Below, one piece after another: positions 7,112 through 15,531 of a DNA stretch of 26,502 nt. The stretch lies in the NCBI GenBank assembly GCA_964459305.1, contig CAYWNA010000183.1, forward strand, positions 1-26,502, in the 5' to 3' direction. Within the stretch, counting starts at the first letter, position 1. Every line of letters starts with the position of its first letter. A program made the translations under genes and the position numbers. The DNA comes from CAYWNA01 sp964459305. Lineage in GTDB: Bacteria > Planctomycetota > Planctomycetia > Pirellulales > Pirellulaceae. The notes below the pieces were generated by a model that saw only the letters and a list, made by a program, of their open reading frames with translations, was not told the DNA's origin and searched no databases.

Positions 7112-7147
7112 AAAGGGACTTACGGCGATTTGTCGCAGGTCCCTTTT
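7112..7147 (+). terminator. Terminator of the interrupted tRNA-Leu locus
   Basis: AAAGGGAC ... GTCCCTTTT forms an 8-bp outer stem, with a second stem GCGA-TTTG-TCGC inside, followed by TTTTCTC. It sits 10 bp after the tRNA fragment, so it is likely the original tRNA terminator stranded at the element boundary. Confidence 0.65.
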
Positions 7148-7159
7148 CTCGTTCCCAGA

Positions 7160-7604
7160 ACCAACTGGGGACAAAATGGGGACATCGTTGCCTTTGCATT
7201 GGGCATTCGATCGCCGCATTTGGAGATGAGGGAAAGCGCCGGGTCGATTTCGTCCCGGTGGAGAAGCGTGGTCGCGCGCTCTCGGCCGCCGTGATCGCGG
7301 TACCCAGTCATCCCGCTGCTCGTTGGGGATTTCATCCAAGAGCGCCCCAAACTCAGGGATCGTTGGTACCGTTGCGCTCTTGCGTGACTTCTGACAGTTG
7401 GCGGGGATCTGAAGCAGGTTTCCCCCGTCCCTGTATCTCAACGGCAGGATGTACGCGGGATCGTCCCAGTGCACCAACATGATTTCAGAAAGTCTCAGAC
7501 CACTCGCCGACGAGATCAAGACGAACAACGCCAAGGGCCGGCCTACCAAGCTGATCCGGTCGGTCCGGTCGGCCAGTATCCCATTCTGGCCGACATGGTA
7601 AACG
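7160..7604 (-). pseudogene. Remnant of a planctomycete-type tyrosine recombinase
   Basis: On the minus strand, 7300-7604 reads a catalytic-core segment: LALFVLISSASGLRLSEIML contains the conserved R of the recombinase box I (SGLRLSE), then VHWDD, QKSRK and VPTIPEFGALLDEIPNEQRD. After ~7300 the frame degenerates into Arg/Pro/Ser-rich text, consistent with a frameshift. The N-terminal domain and the HxxR...Y end are missing. It abuts a truncated nagB without spacer, so it is a relic of an older insertion event. Confidence 0.65.
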
Positions 7605-8212
7605 CCTAGCGGATCAGTCTGAAGAACTGCTGGTTCTTCATGATGGACGAGCACTGCGACGACAACGGCATTGGGCTCTCGCCCGACCATCCCTTGAGCT
7701 TCCGCCATACGTTCAACGAACAGTTCGCCCGCCACGTCCGGCGGAACTTGATGGTGCCGGCCAAACAACTGATTTTCCCCGATCATATCAACGTCCAGAC
7801 GCTCAAAGACAAGATCGAATCGGTCGGGGGCATCGACACCTGTTACGGCGGCATCGGTATTCACGGGCACGTCGCGTACAACGAGCCTGAACCGAACGTG
7901 CGCGATTCCGATCCGCGGATGGTGTACCTGAACGACTTCACTCGCACGATCAACGCGATTCGCGCTGAGATTGGCGGCAATCTTGAGGGTCGGCCCATTA
8001 ACAACGGTCAGTACATGACACAGAGCACGATGTGGGCGATCCTGGGACGGATGGCAACCTACACGGGCAAGAAAATTACCTGGGAGCAGGCCATGGATTC
8101 CAAGGAAGACCTGTCGCCGGAACGCTACGCCTGGGACGCAGAGCCGCCCGTCCTGCCCGATGAAAGCGGAAAGTACCCGATCGCGGTGCCCGGCGTGACG
8201 AAGTTCGTGTGA
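7605..8212 (+). pseudogene. Chimera of two broken genes: nagB fragment fused to the end of a Gfo/Idh/MocA oxidoreductase
   Basis: The frame is open from ~7605 to the TGA at 8210-8212. Codons 1-~125 (KNCWFFMMDEHCDDNG, CYGGIGIHGHVAYNEPEP, YLNDFTRTINAIRAEIGGN) match the middle of glucosamine-6-phosphate deaminase, NagB. The start of NagB is missing, and an in-frame TAG lies just upstream. From ~7985 the protein switches in frame to the C-terminal signature of planctomycete Gfo/Idh/MocA dehydrogenases (NNGQYMTQSTMWAILGRMA, YTGKKITWEQAMDSKEDLSP, PIAVPGVTKFV). NagB normally converts glucosamine-6-phosphate to fructose-6-phosphate and ammonia; neither half can be functional here. The junction sits near the shared GGNLE(G)-like sequence, so an illegitimate recombination is likely. 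Confidence 0.75.
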
Positions 8213-8224
8213 AGTAGCAACAGA

Positions 8225-9583
8225 AAGGAAAAACCCTCCATGGCCCGCAGCGGTGCGCGAAGGTCGTGCGAGACGCAATAGGCAAACGCCTCCAGCTCCT
8301 GGTTTGCCGATCGAAGTTCCGCAGTTCGCTGCTCAACGCGCCGCTCTAATTCGACGTTCAAGCGGCGGACCTGTTCGTTGGCGTCGGCTAGTTCGTCAGT
8401 GTGTCGCCGCACGTCGTCAAAGAGTCGAGCGTTGTGCAAGCCAGCGGCGACTTCATTGGCCAGGGTTTCCAAGAACGACGACTCCTCGCCAAAGTCCCGC
8501 ATTGTTTCCGAAGCGAGTCCCAATACCCCAAAGATTTCGTCGCCACTCACCAAAGGTAGTGCCGCAAATGAACGAAAACCGGCTTGCCTACACTCCTCCC
8601 ATGTGCATCGGGGATCCTCGCTCGTCCAACAGTCGGTCGACGTTCCAACTAAGAACATGTTCAGTACCATCGTCGCTTTGCACGGGGTTTACGAAGTTTC
8701 GAGTGGGCTCCCCGCGAAGCACTTTCTGTATATCCGCGGCTATCGCCTCACGGAAATCCTTCGGAATGAACAGATCGAGATACCTCTGCCCAAGCACTTG
8801 CTTGCGTGGTCGGCCGTAAATGCGTTCGGCTTCCGAATTGAATTCGCCGATCTTCCCTTCCGGCGTCAAATAAAGGACGACGCCGGGAGCCATCTCGACC
8901 AGTGAGCGAAACCGCATTTCGCTTTCCCGTAGTTCGCGCAGCGATAGCAGACTGGTGAGGCTGTCGGTGATCCGGTGACCAACGTCGTTGATGAAGCGTT
9001 GCTCCTCTTCGGTCCATTCACGTGCATGCGAGCATTGGTGGACGCCGAACAGCCACGGCCTGCCTGATTTGGGTCGAAGGGCCATTATCATCTGGGACCG
9101 AACCGAGAGCGGCTCAACCGCGTCGGGCAGCGATCTGCCAGAGCGGGGATCCAGAATGATTGGGCCCTCGCAATCCAATGCCTCGTGGAGAACTCGCGCG
9201 CTCTCGGCCGTCGCCGTGACATCCTCACCGCCCGCAAGCGCCACCGGATACTCAGGCCGAGTACATTCGAACGGCACTGTCATCAACGCGGCCTCGGGGT
9301 CGCATGGAAACACGAGCCAGGACCGGTCGCAATCGAGAATCGAAAGCACTTCGTTCAGGAGGCTCTGAAGCATTTGGTCCAGCTCAGTCGCCAGCCGTAT
9401 GACTCGATCGATTCGTTCCATACTTTCGAGGTAGCGGAGGTGCTTCTGATGTTCACTCTCGGCGTGCAACGCCCTTTCCGTAGCTCGTCGTTCCGCGTCG
9501 GCCCGTTCCAATTCCGCGACCCGGTTTCGCAGCGTCTTAAGTTCCCGGGCCAGTGCATCATTGGTGTTGTCCTGGTCTGTCAT
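8225..9583 (-). pseudogene. Broken sensor histidine kinase (GAF-PAS-GAF-HisKA)
   Basis: ATG 9583 has a strong site (GGAGGAGG). The first frame holds a coiled coil (~10-50), a GAF-type domain (~55-210, RVIRLATELDQMLQSLLNEV ... WLFGVHQCSHAREWTEEEQR) and a PAS domain (RFRSLVEMAPGVVLYLTPEG, GRPRKQVLGQRYLDLFIP). It stops at 8588. The second frame resumes in the middle of another GAF domain (CTWEECRQAGFRSFAALPL), a coiled coil (RRLNVELERRVEQRTAELR) and the H-box (AYCVSHDLRAPLRAMEGFS), then breaks off. The join near 8620 lacks the end of PAS and the start of the second GAF, so it is a deletion with frameshift. The ATPase domain is entirely gone. The kinase cannot signal. Confidence 0.8.
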
Positions 9584-9880
9584 GGGGTCCTCCTCCGACC
9601 TTGAAGCCGCCAGAGCGACGCACCTTTCAGAAGTGAGCAATTACTTCTTTCTAGCCGTGAACGAGCAAATGTGTCAAACCTGACCGAGAGCCGTATAACG
9701 CCGCCCTCCGCACGGCGGTGCCCTTACCCATGGGCGGTCAGAGCCCTTCCCACCGCGCCACGCTGAACCTACGTCCAGTCAAGCCCTGCCTTTGTCATCG
9801 GCAGACGGTGAATCCGCCCCAAGTCGTGAGGATTTGCGGGTCAGGTCCGCCAGATGTTGCCTTTTTGCATCGCCCATTTG
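9584..9880. other. Intergenic region between the kinase relic and the metal operon
   Basis: About 300 bases without a gene. One stem is visible near 9701-9720 (CGCCGCC ... GGCGG). I see no convincing ORF or RNA gene. The promoter of the metal operon begins at its right end. Confidence 0.5.
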
Positions 9881-9909
9881 TTGACGGTTGCCAAACGGCA
9901 ACCTAGAGT
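9881..9909 (+). promoter_or_regulatory. Promoter with an operator-like dyad in the spacer (metal operon)
   Basis: TTGACG (9881-9886), a 17-bp spacer and TAGAGT (9904-9909) form a sigma70-like promoter about 40 bp before the first gene. The spacer is almost exactly the perfect inverted repeat GGTTGCC-AAAC-GGCAACC (9886-9903). A dyad in this position is typical for a regulator that blocks or twists the promoter. No regulator gene is adjacent, so the binding protein is unknown. Confidence 0.7.
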
Positions 9910-9950
9910 TGAGTGTTTCGTCCATCGAAGATAGGCAGAATACGCAGGTT

Positions 9951-10505
9951 ATGCATATTATTACCGGAATGTTGGTTGCCGGGCTGCTTGGAAAGGGCAA
10001 AGCTGCCTCCCTCCTCCCCATGCTTCAGTCGGGCCCGGTGCAGACCGCCCATGCGACGCGGGGCCGTGTGCGGTTTCGAGTTCCGTCATTGTCAGGGAGC
10101 CAAAGGGACGCAGAGCTGATCCGCGAGAAACTGCCGACACTTCAAGGCGTCGAATCGGTTGATGTGAATCCCGCCACGGGAAGTGTGCTCGTCCGTTATC
10201 GAGAGGGTCAAGTTCGACCGGACCTGCTGTTTGCTGCACTGGTCCGATTGCTTGGACTGGAAGACGAGTTAGTGCAGACCCCGCAACCGACCGTTGTCAA
10301 GGAATTGCGGTCGATGATGGACAGTCTGAATCGCGTCGTCTACGACCGAACCGGCGGTCTATTGGACCTTTCGTCGGCAGTGCTGATCGCCCTGGCCGTC
10401 GCGGGCACAACTAAGCTGTTCGCCGATGGCAAGAACGCGGTGCCGCCCGGTTTCACCATGCTGTGGTGGGGCCTGCATCAGTTACTCGGACACAATGAGG
10501 AGTGA
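9951..10505 (+). CDS. HMA2-type metal-binding-like protein
   Basis: This 184-aa protein is the first gene of the operon. ATG 9951 lies ~40 bp after the promoter, with a weak CAGG before it. Residues ~35-95 (THATRGRVRFRVPSLSG and GVESVDVNPATGSVLVRY) have the beta-alpha-beta pattern of the HMA/ferredoxin-like fold in the variant that starts GRVRxRVP and lacks the CxxC metal site ('heavy-metal-associated domain 2'). Residues ~137-155 (LLDLSSAVLIALAVAGTTKLF) form a membrane segment, and WWGLHQLL near the C-terminus is also hydrophobic. I infer a membrane-linked accessory of the P-type ATPase encoded next; the two genes overlap. Confidence 0.75.
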   Translation: MHIITGMLVAGLLGKGKAASLLPMLQSGPVQTAHATRGRVRFRVPSLSGSQRDAELIREKLPTLQGVESVDVNPATGSVLVRYREGQVRPDLLFAALVRLLGLEDELVQTPQPTVVKELRSMMDSLNRVVYDRTGGLLDLSSAVLIALAVAGTTKLFADGKNAVPPGFTMLWWGLHQLLGHNEE

Positions 10506-12729
10506 GCTGAGGCGTTTGAGAATGCTGTGGCGCAAGGCACAACCGCTGCTGAAATGCGAGGTGATCCACCAACTGCCTGGGCGGGTCCGTATCGCTTGCC
10601 GCGCGCTTCGCTACTTGAGCGACCACGCCGAGGAAGTTCGCCACCGCCTCGATGATCTGATGCCCGTGGCGCAGGTGCGAGTTTCCGTGTTGACCGAGAA
10701 CGTTCTGCTGCACTTCGACTGCGCCCAGGCGACGACGGATGAAATCGTCGAGCAGACCGAGTCGGTGCTCGGTTCATACTCTCTGATCGCTTATAAGGCC
10801 GAACGGGCTGCGCAGAACGACCTTACGGTAAACGAGCGTCGACTTCAGGAAGAACCGATGTCGGAGATGCTCGTGCGGATCGGCGTGACGACAGCCACAT
10901 TGGCACTCTCGCAGCTCAGGAAATCCGCCCGAACGGCTCCCACTAACATGATAGGACGGTTCCTGTCGCTGCCCGCCATGACCGCTCTTTCGTTGGCGGC
11001 GCCGATTTTTCGCAGCGGTTGGAATTCAATGGCCACTCGTTACCGCCCCAACGCCGACACCCTGAGCGCATCGGCGATCCTGGCCAGCATCATTGCCGGC
11101 CGGGCCTGGTCGGCACTGACCATTATCTGGCTAGCAGACATCGCCGAGTTGCTGACGGCCTATACCATGGGCCGCACACGCCGGGCCATCCGCGAAATGC
11201 TCTCCGTGGGCGAAGATATCGTATGGCGCGTAGGCGAAGACGGCATCGAAGAACGTGTCGAACTGGGCGAGTTGCAGGTGGGCGACCGCATCATGGTCCA
11301 CACCGGCGAGAAGATCAGCGTCGACGGCTTCGTCGAGTCCGGGCAAGCGGCCGTTGACCAAGCTTCGATCACCGGCGAATTCATGCCCGTTCGCAAGGCC
11401 GAAAACGATCCGGTGTTCGCCGGCACCGTGGTTGGCAGCGGACGGATCATTGTCCGGGCCGAGAAGGTCGGCGACCAGACAGCCGTTGCCCGCATCGTGC
11501 ACCTGGTCGAAGAGGCGACGCATCGAAAGGCCAGCGTCCAGAGCATTGCCGACCGAGTATCGGCACAATTCATCCCCGTCAATTTCCTGCTGGCGGGGAT
11601 GGTCTACTTGGTCACACGGAACCCCGGGCGCGCGCTGAACATGCTCATCATCGATTACTCGTGCGGAGTCCGGTTGTCGACCGCTACGGCGCTGTCGGCG
11701 GCAATCTGCACGGCGGCGCGCAACGGGATCCTCGTCAAGGGCAGCAACTACTTGGAACTGTTGTCGGAGGCCGACACGCTGATCTTCGACAAAACCGGGA
11801 CCATGACCGAGGGACGACCGCTGGTGACCAGCATCATCCCGTCGGGCAGCCGTGTGACCGACCGCGAGTTACTCCAGTATGCTGCGGCGGCTGAGGAATC
11901 AAGCACCCATCCACTTGCCGTGGCCATCCTGGACAGGGTCCGCAGGACAGGCTTGCCGGTGCCGCCGCATACGGAAACAAACGTGTTCACGGCGCGGGGC
12001 GTAGAGACGCGGGTCAATGATCGGCGAGTCCGAGTTGGGAGCCGGCGGTTTATGCTCGAACAAGAGGTTGATCTTGGGCCGGCTGCCGATGCCGTGCACC
12101 GCTTGGCCCGAGGCGGCGAGAGCATCGTCTACGTGGCGGACGAAGAGGGGCTACTTGGCATCTTGGGCGTGCAAGATAGCCTTCGAGAAAATATGAAGAA
12201 AGCGATCAACCGCCTCCGCTACTTCGGCCTGGACGACATCATCCTGCTGACCGGCGACGTGGAGCAACACGCGGAGATCGTCGCCACACGCATGGCCCTC
12301 GACCGCTTCAAGGCAGAGGCCATGCCGGACGACAAGGCGGAGACGGTGCTGAAGTTCCAGTCTCGCGGCACACACGTGGTGATGGTCGGCGACGGTATCA
12401 ACGATGCCCCGGCCCTGGCCTACGCCGACGTGGGCATCGCCATGGGCGGTACACGCACAGACATTGCCATGGAAGCCGCGGATATCACCATCACCGGCGA
12501 CGAGCCGCTGATGATTCCGGCCGTGATCCAGCTGGCGAACAAAACGATGCGGACCATCCGTCAGAACTTCTTCACCGCAATCGGAGTCAATAGCCTGGGC
12601 ATCGTTTTGGCGGCGATAGGAGTACTACCTGTATTCTGGGGTGCGGTGCTGCACAACAGTTGTACGGTGGCCGTGGTACTGAATTCATCGCGACTGCTGT
12701 TCCATGACGTGGAGGGGCGTCACCGATGA
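10495..12729 (+). CDS. CtpC-like heavy-metal P-type ATPase
   Basis: This is a 744-aa P1B-type ATPase that moves a metal ion across the inner membrane using ATP. An N-terminal HMA2-like domain (LPGRVRIACRALRYLS) is followed by membrane helices, the actuator loop with TGEF (293-296, usually TGES), phosphorylation at D432 in DKTGTMTEGR, and the hinge GDGIND (D633). The membrane metal site reads DYSCGVRLST (C390) instead of the common CPC/CPx. The last helix, VLHNSCTVAVVLNSSRLL, resembles the mycobacterial CtpC end. The ion cannot be told from sequence; manganese or zinc are options from CtpC. The start at 10495 overlaps the previous gene by 11 bp. ATG 10522, in frame, has a better site (GAGG). 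The stop overlaps the next start (ATGA). Confidence 0.93.
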   Translation: MRSELRRLRMLWRKAQPLLKCEVIHQLPGRVRIACRALRYLSDHAEEVRHRLDDLMPVAQVRVSVLTENVLLHFDCAQATTDEIVEQTESVLGSYSLIAYKAERAAQNDLTVNERRLQEEPMSEMLVRIGVTTATLALSQLRKSARTAPTNMIGRFLSLPAMTALSLAAPIFRSGWNSMATRYRPNADTLSASAILASIIAGRAWSALTIIWLADIAELLTAYTMGRTRRAIREMLSVGEDIVWRVGEDGIEERVELGELQVGDRIMVHTGEKISVDGFVESGQAAVDQASITGEFMPVRKAENDPVFAGTVVGSGRIIVRAEKVGDQTAVARIVHLVEEATHRKASVQSIADRVSAQFIPVNFLLAGMVYLVTRNPGRALNMLIIDYSCGVRLSTATALSAAICTAARNGILVKGSNYLELLSEADTLIFDKTGTMTEGRPLVTSIIPSGSRVTDRELLQYAAAAEESSTHPLAVAILDRVRRTGLPVPPHTETNVFTARGVETRVNDRRVRVGSRRFMLEQEVDLGPAADAVHRLARGGESIVYVADEEGLLGILGVQDSLRENMKKAINRLRYFGLDDIILLTGDVEQHAEIVATRMALDRFKAEAMPDDKAETVLKFQSRGTHVVMVGDGINDAPALAYADVGIAMGGTRTDIAMEAADITITGDEPLMIPAVIQLANKTMRTIRQNFFTAIGVNSLGIVLAAIGVLPVFWGAVLHNSCTVAVVLNSSRLLFHDVEGRHR

Positions 12730-13574
12730 AATCGCCCGAAAAACCCGTCGTTACCGTCGTACACTCGTTACCCGGCCGCGTTCGCGTGCGGTTCTCTCGC
12801 ACGCCGGCGGACCCCGACCAGTTGATTGCTTCGGTGCGCGACCACCAGGGAATGGGAGATATCGCGTACACGCCTCTCAGTCGATCCCTCCTGGTTCATT
12901 TCGATCCGCAGTCGGTCAGTCAGGAAGAAATCACGCTGCGAATCGCCTTTCAGTTTGCCCTGGACCAAGGCGCGCAGCCGGCACGCTTGTTAGCCGCCCC
13001 CGAACGAATGGTCCTGCAAGACAGCGCCGTGCTGTCAGCTATCGTTTTGGCAACGGCGCTGACTATGCGGTGGCTCGCGCCGTCAAAACGGGGCACTTCG
13101 TCACTGGACTGGGGCGCCGGTCTGGCAACCGCCTGGTCGGTGGTTGACCATGCGTGGAGGGAAGTCCGGGAGCGCGGCTATTTCGATCCCGAAGTGTTGG
13201 CTTTGGCCTACCTGGCCCCGGCGCTGGCCCGCGGTAACTTCCTGAGTGCGTCCGTCGTCACTTGGTTGACCACTTTCGGCCGTCATCTGATCGAGGTCCC
13301 GCCGACCGGCGTGCAAGTGCGTCCGTTGGAGATTCCCGCGGCGGACGGCAACGAGGTCCGCTACGAATTGGTCGTCGGACCCGACACGGATGCGCCGGAG
13401 CGAGTGCGCATCCTCGGCGCGTTGCAGGGCGCGATAAAGTTTGCCATGACAGGCGGCGGCGCGCATGGCTACCGCAGTCTTTGGGAAGAGCTTCGCGATG
13501 TTTCTCGAATTCACGGAGAAGTGTTGGAAGGCTACGGACGCATGCGTGAAGGCATCCCCGTCCGATTTCACTAA
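12726..13574 (+). CDS. Second HMA2-type protein with membrane segments
   Basis: This is a 282-aa protein whose ATG overlaps the ATPase stop as ATGA, so it is translationally coupled. Residues ~5-60 (VVTVVHSLPGRVRVRFSRTP, TPLSRSLLVHFDP) repeat the HMA2-like pattern of the two upstream genes. Two hydrophobic stretches follow (~98-115, SAVLSAIVLATALTMRWLA; ~150-180, VLALAYLAPALARGNFLSAS), and then a soluble C-terminal domain (VRYELVVGPDTDAPERVRIL). The pattern of the N-terminal ATPase half without the catalytic domains suggests a degenerate ATPase-like partner or membrane chaperone. It is very likely part of the same transport complex (inference from coupling and domain sharing). Confidence 0.8.
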   Translation: MKSPEKPVVTVVHSLPGRVRVRFSRTPADPDQLIASVRDHQGMGDIAYTPLSRSLLVHFDPQSVSQEEITLRIAFQFALDQGAQPARLLAAPERMVLQDSAVLSAIVLATALTMRWLAPSKRGTSSLDWGAGLATAWSVVDHAWREVRERGYFDPEVLALAYLAPALARGNFLSASVVTWLTTFGRHLIEVPPTGVQVRPLEIPAADGNEVRYELVVGPDTDAPERVRILGALQGAIKFAMTGGGAHGYRSLWEELRDVSRIHGEVLEGYGRMREGIPVRFH

Positions 13575-13598
13575 CAAACAGAAAGGAAAAAATATCCC

Positions 13599-13853
13599 AT
13601 GAGTATCAACACGGATCATGTAACAGGTCTTGCTGTCGGACTAGGCGCAGCAGCACTCGGCTTGTACCTGTACAAAAAGAACCAGCGGACGGTAGACGAG
13701 TGGCTGCGTTCACAGGGCATCAACTTGCCGCAGGACAACGGCGAGAATGCCGCGTCCATGTCTCTGGAAGAACTGATGCGCGAAAAGGAGCAACTCGAAG
13801 ACCTGATCGCCGAACGCGAAACGGTCGCCACCGAGGCTCCGGCTGCCAACTAG
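13599..13853 (+). CDS. Small single-pass membrane protein with coiled coil
   Basis: This 84-aa protein is the last gene of the metal operon, preceded by AAAGGA. Residues 9-24 (TGLAVGLGAAALGLYLY) form one membrane helix with a KK stop-transfer. LEELMREKEQLEDLIAERE (~55-73) is a strong coiled coil. It is 24 bp after the previous stop and clearly in the same transcript. The size and layout fit an accessory subunit that could hold the ATPase or HMA2 proteins together. I know no family for it. Confidence 0.75.
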   Translation: MSINTDHVTGLAVGLGAAALGLYLYKKNQRTVDEWLRSQGINLPQDNGENAASMSLEELMREKEQLEDLIAERETVATEAPAAN

Positions 13854-13881
13854 CTCAGGTCGCCAGGCTCTGCTCGAAAAC

Positions 13882-13939
13882 CCGTAGCTGCACTCGCCAG
13901 AGTGCGGAAATCTCCGCGTTCTGGCGAACGCAGCTACGG
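13882..13939. repeat. Long imperfect hairpin, REP-like
   Basis: Two 27-base arms with an AATC loop pair at 23 Watson-Crick positions plus two G-U and two mismatches. The outer part is CCGTAGCTGC / GCAGCTACGG. It lies 28 bp after the metal operon stop and could end the transcript, but there is no U-tract. From memory, similar CAGCTACGG / CGCCAGA hairpins are dispersed in planctomycete genomes; this needs a genome search. Confidence 0.65.
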
Positions 13940-14093
13940 CGGATCATGAGTCCAAGGCGCGTAGTACCGGAGGCCGTCTGTGCGCAGCCTCAATCGCCCA
14001 GCTGGATTGGCAATCCGTCGGTCTTTCCCAGACGGATCAGCGACAACGACAAAAAAAGCGGGCATCCGCCGACAATCGCCCCACGGTGGTATA

Positions 14094-14180
14094 CCGCGGC
14101 CGGTTTGGAATGTCCGCTGGAGTACAGCCTTTAGACCGCGGGGGGCAGGCTAAAGCCCGGACTCCAACAACCGGCCGCGG
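14094..14180. repeat. Second large inverted repeat
   Basis: The ends CCGCGGCCGGTTTGGA...TGTCC and GGACTCCAACAACCGGCCGCGG pair as an imperfect stem. The inside contains a further inverted pair around GCCTTTAG and CTAAAGCC. It is convergent with the end of the oxidoreductase gene, 7 bp away. The rest of 13940-14093 holds one small stem (CCGTC/GACGG near 14018) and no gene. It is likely a dispersed repeat or bidirectional terminator. Confidence 0.55.
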
Positions 14181-14187
14181 CATAGTT

Positions 14188-15228
14188 CTATATCTTGACT
14201 GCCCGCCCTTTCTTCACAGACTCCGTCTGTTTGTGGCACAGAATAATCGCGTCGCGAGCCAGGTCGCCGGACAGGAGCCGGGATGGCTGATTGGCGCCAA
14301 CCGACTTGACAACCTCTTTGATCTCCCCAACGAATGCATCGGGCATATCGCCGGCGCCCAGCTTGGGACGCAGGACCTTCCCACTAGCGGTCAGAATCCT
14401 CAGCGGTTGCACCTCAAGGCCGTCACTGAACACGGCCAACTCGTAGTGCAGCGTCGCCTTCTCCAGGTGAATCTCGAAACCGTGAGTGAATGCACGGCCT
14501 TGCTGGTTGATCACGCCACTCACGGCACTGACGACCAGGCGCGGGTCTTCGAATTGGAAGAAGGAATTGAAATAGTCCAATACTTCGCCGCGCGTGCGGC
14601 CTCGCGTCAAGACGGAGACCGGCATGCCGAACAGCAATCGGATCAAGTGTGCATCGTGCACGTGTAGATCGAGCATCGGACCGCCGCAGCCATTGGGATC
14701 GTAGAAATCCTTCAGCCACAGCGGGTCGGAGATCACGCGTTTGAATGTGCCTCCGAGCAATTTGCCGTACTTTCCGCTCTCGATCAACTTGATCGCGTGA
14801 GCGTACTCGGGGAGGAACGTTAGAACGTGACCGATGCAGAGTTGCTTCTTTGCACGCCGCGCGGCATCAACCATCCGCCGGCAGTCCGCCGTGGTCAAGG
14901 CCATCGGTTTCTCGCACAAAACGTGTTTGCCGGCCTTGGCAGCCGCGACTACCGCTTTTGCATGCATGGAAGGCGGCAAGCAGATGTCGACCATATCGAC
15001 ATTCGGGTCGGCAAACATGTCGTTGTAGTCCGAGTATGTCGCGACCTGCGAAAGGTCAATCATTTCGCCGGGAGGCCCAAAATTACCCTTGATATCCCGC
15101 CAGTCGCCCTCCAACCGTTTTTTGATCGGATCGGCAACCGCGGCCAACTTGACACCTCGCACCTTCTGGTAAGCCAGGTAGTGAATCCAGCCCATAAAAC
15201 CCGTACCGGCAATTCCTACTCGGATCAT
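14188..15228 (-). CDS. Gfo/Idh/MocA family NAD(P)-dependent oxidoreductase
   Basis: This is a 346-aa protein; ATG 15228 has AAAGGAG upstream, and an earlier in-frame ATG lacks homology. The start MIRVGIAGTGFMGWIHYLAY is the Rossmann GxGxxG motif that binds NAD(P). VDMVDICLPPSMHAKAVVAA and AGKHVLCEKPMALT carry the catalytic-site EKP motif of the family. The C-terminal beta domain has GGGPMLDLHVHD-like GCGGPMLDLHVHDAHL, with the two His usual in substrate binding. Such enzymes oxidise or reduce sugar-type substrates; the exact substrate is not inferable. It stands alone, with no operon partner, and appears intact, unlike the Gfo fragment at 7985-8212. Confidence 0.93.
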   Translation of the reverse strand: MIRVGIAGTGFMGWIHYLAYQKVRGVKLAAVADPIKKRLEGDWRDIKGNFGPPGEMIDLSQVATYSDYNDMFADPNVDMVDICLPPSMHAKAVVAAAKAGKHVLCEKPMALTTADCRRMVDAARRAKKQLCIGHVLTFLPEYAHAIKLIESGKYGKLLGGTFKRVISDPLWLKDFYDPNGCGGPMLDLHVHDAHLIRLLFGMPVSVLTRGRTRGEVLDYFNSFFQFEDPRLVVSAVSGVINQQGRAFTHGFEIHLEKATLHYELAVFSDGLEVQPLRILTASGKVLRPKLGAGDMPDAFVGEIKEVVKSVGANQPSRLLSGDLARDAIILCHKQTESVKKGRAVKI

Positions 15229-15315
15229 CGGAGTCGGCTCCTTTGTATGATGGCACCTCGGTTGAAACACTCGTGGACAAGTGCTTAGCCTACTATGGAG
15301 CGCCGCATCCGACAA

Positions 15316-15462
15316 CTAGATCAATAACTTTCGACCTTCGTTCACGTATTCTCTCCCACCATCCGCATCCGCGACGTACAACGTAAGGTCGACACCCAAA
15401 TCCAGCGCGAAATCCTCACGCGGAACCACTGGCAGACCGAGAAGAAATGTACTAGTATTGAT
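15316..15462 (-). pseudogene. Short C-terminal gene fragment
   Basis: Between a TAG at 15463-15465 and the stop TAG at 15316-15318 the minus strand is open for 48 codons. It reads protein-like text (LGLPVVPREDFALDLGVDLT, then LYVADADGG and REYVNEGRKLLI). No start or ribosome-binding site is visible. It looks like the tail of a broken gene, of a family I cannot name, directly upstream of the oxidoreductase. Confidence is low because of its size. Confidence 0.35.
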
Positions 15463-15531
15463 CTATGCAGGGTGACTACCTCGCCTGGTCAGAGACGCCG
15501 TCTCGTGGCCAAGCCAGTAAACCTGCAGTCG

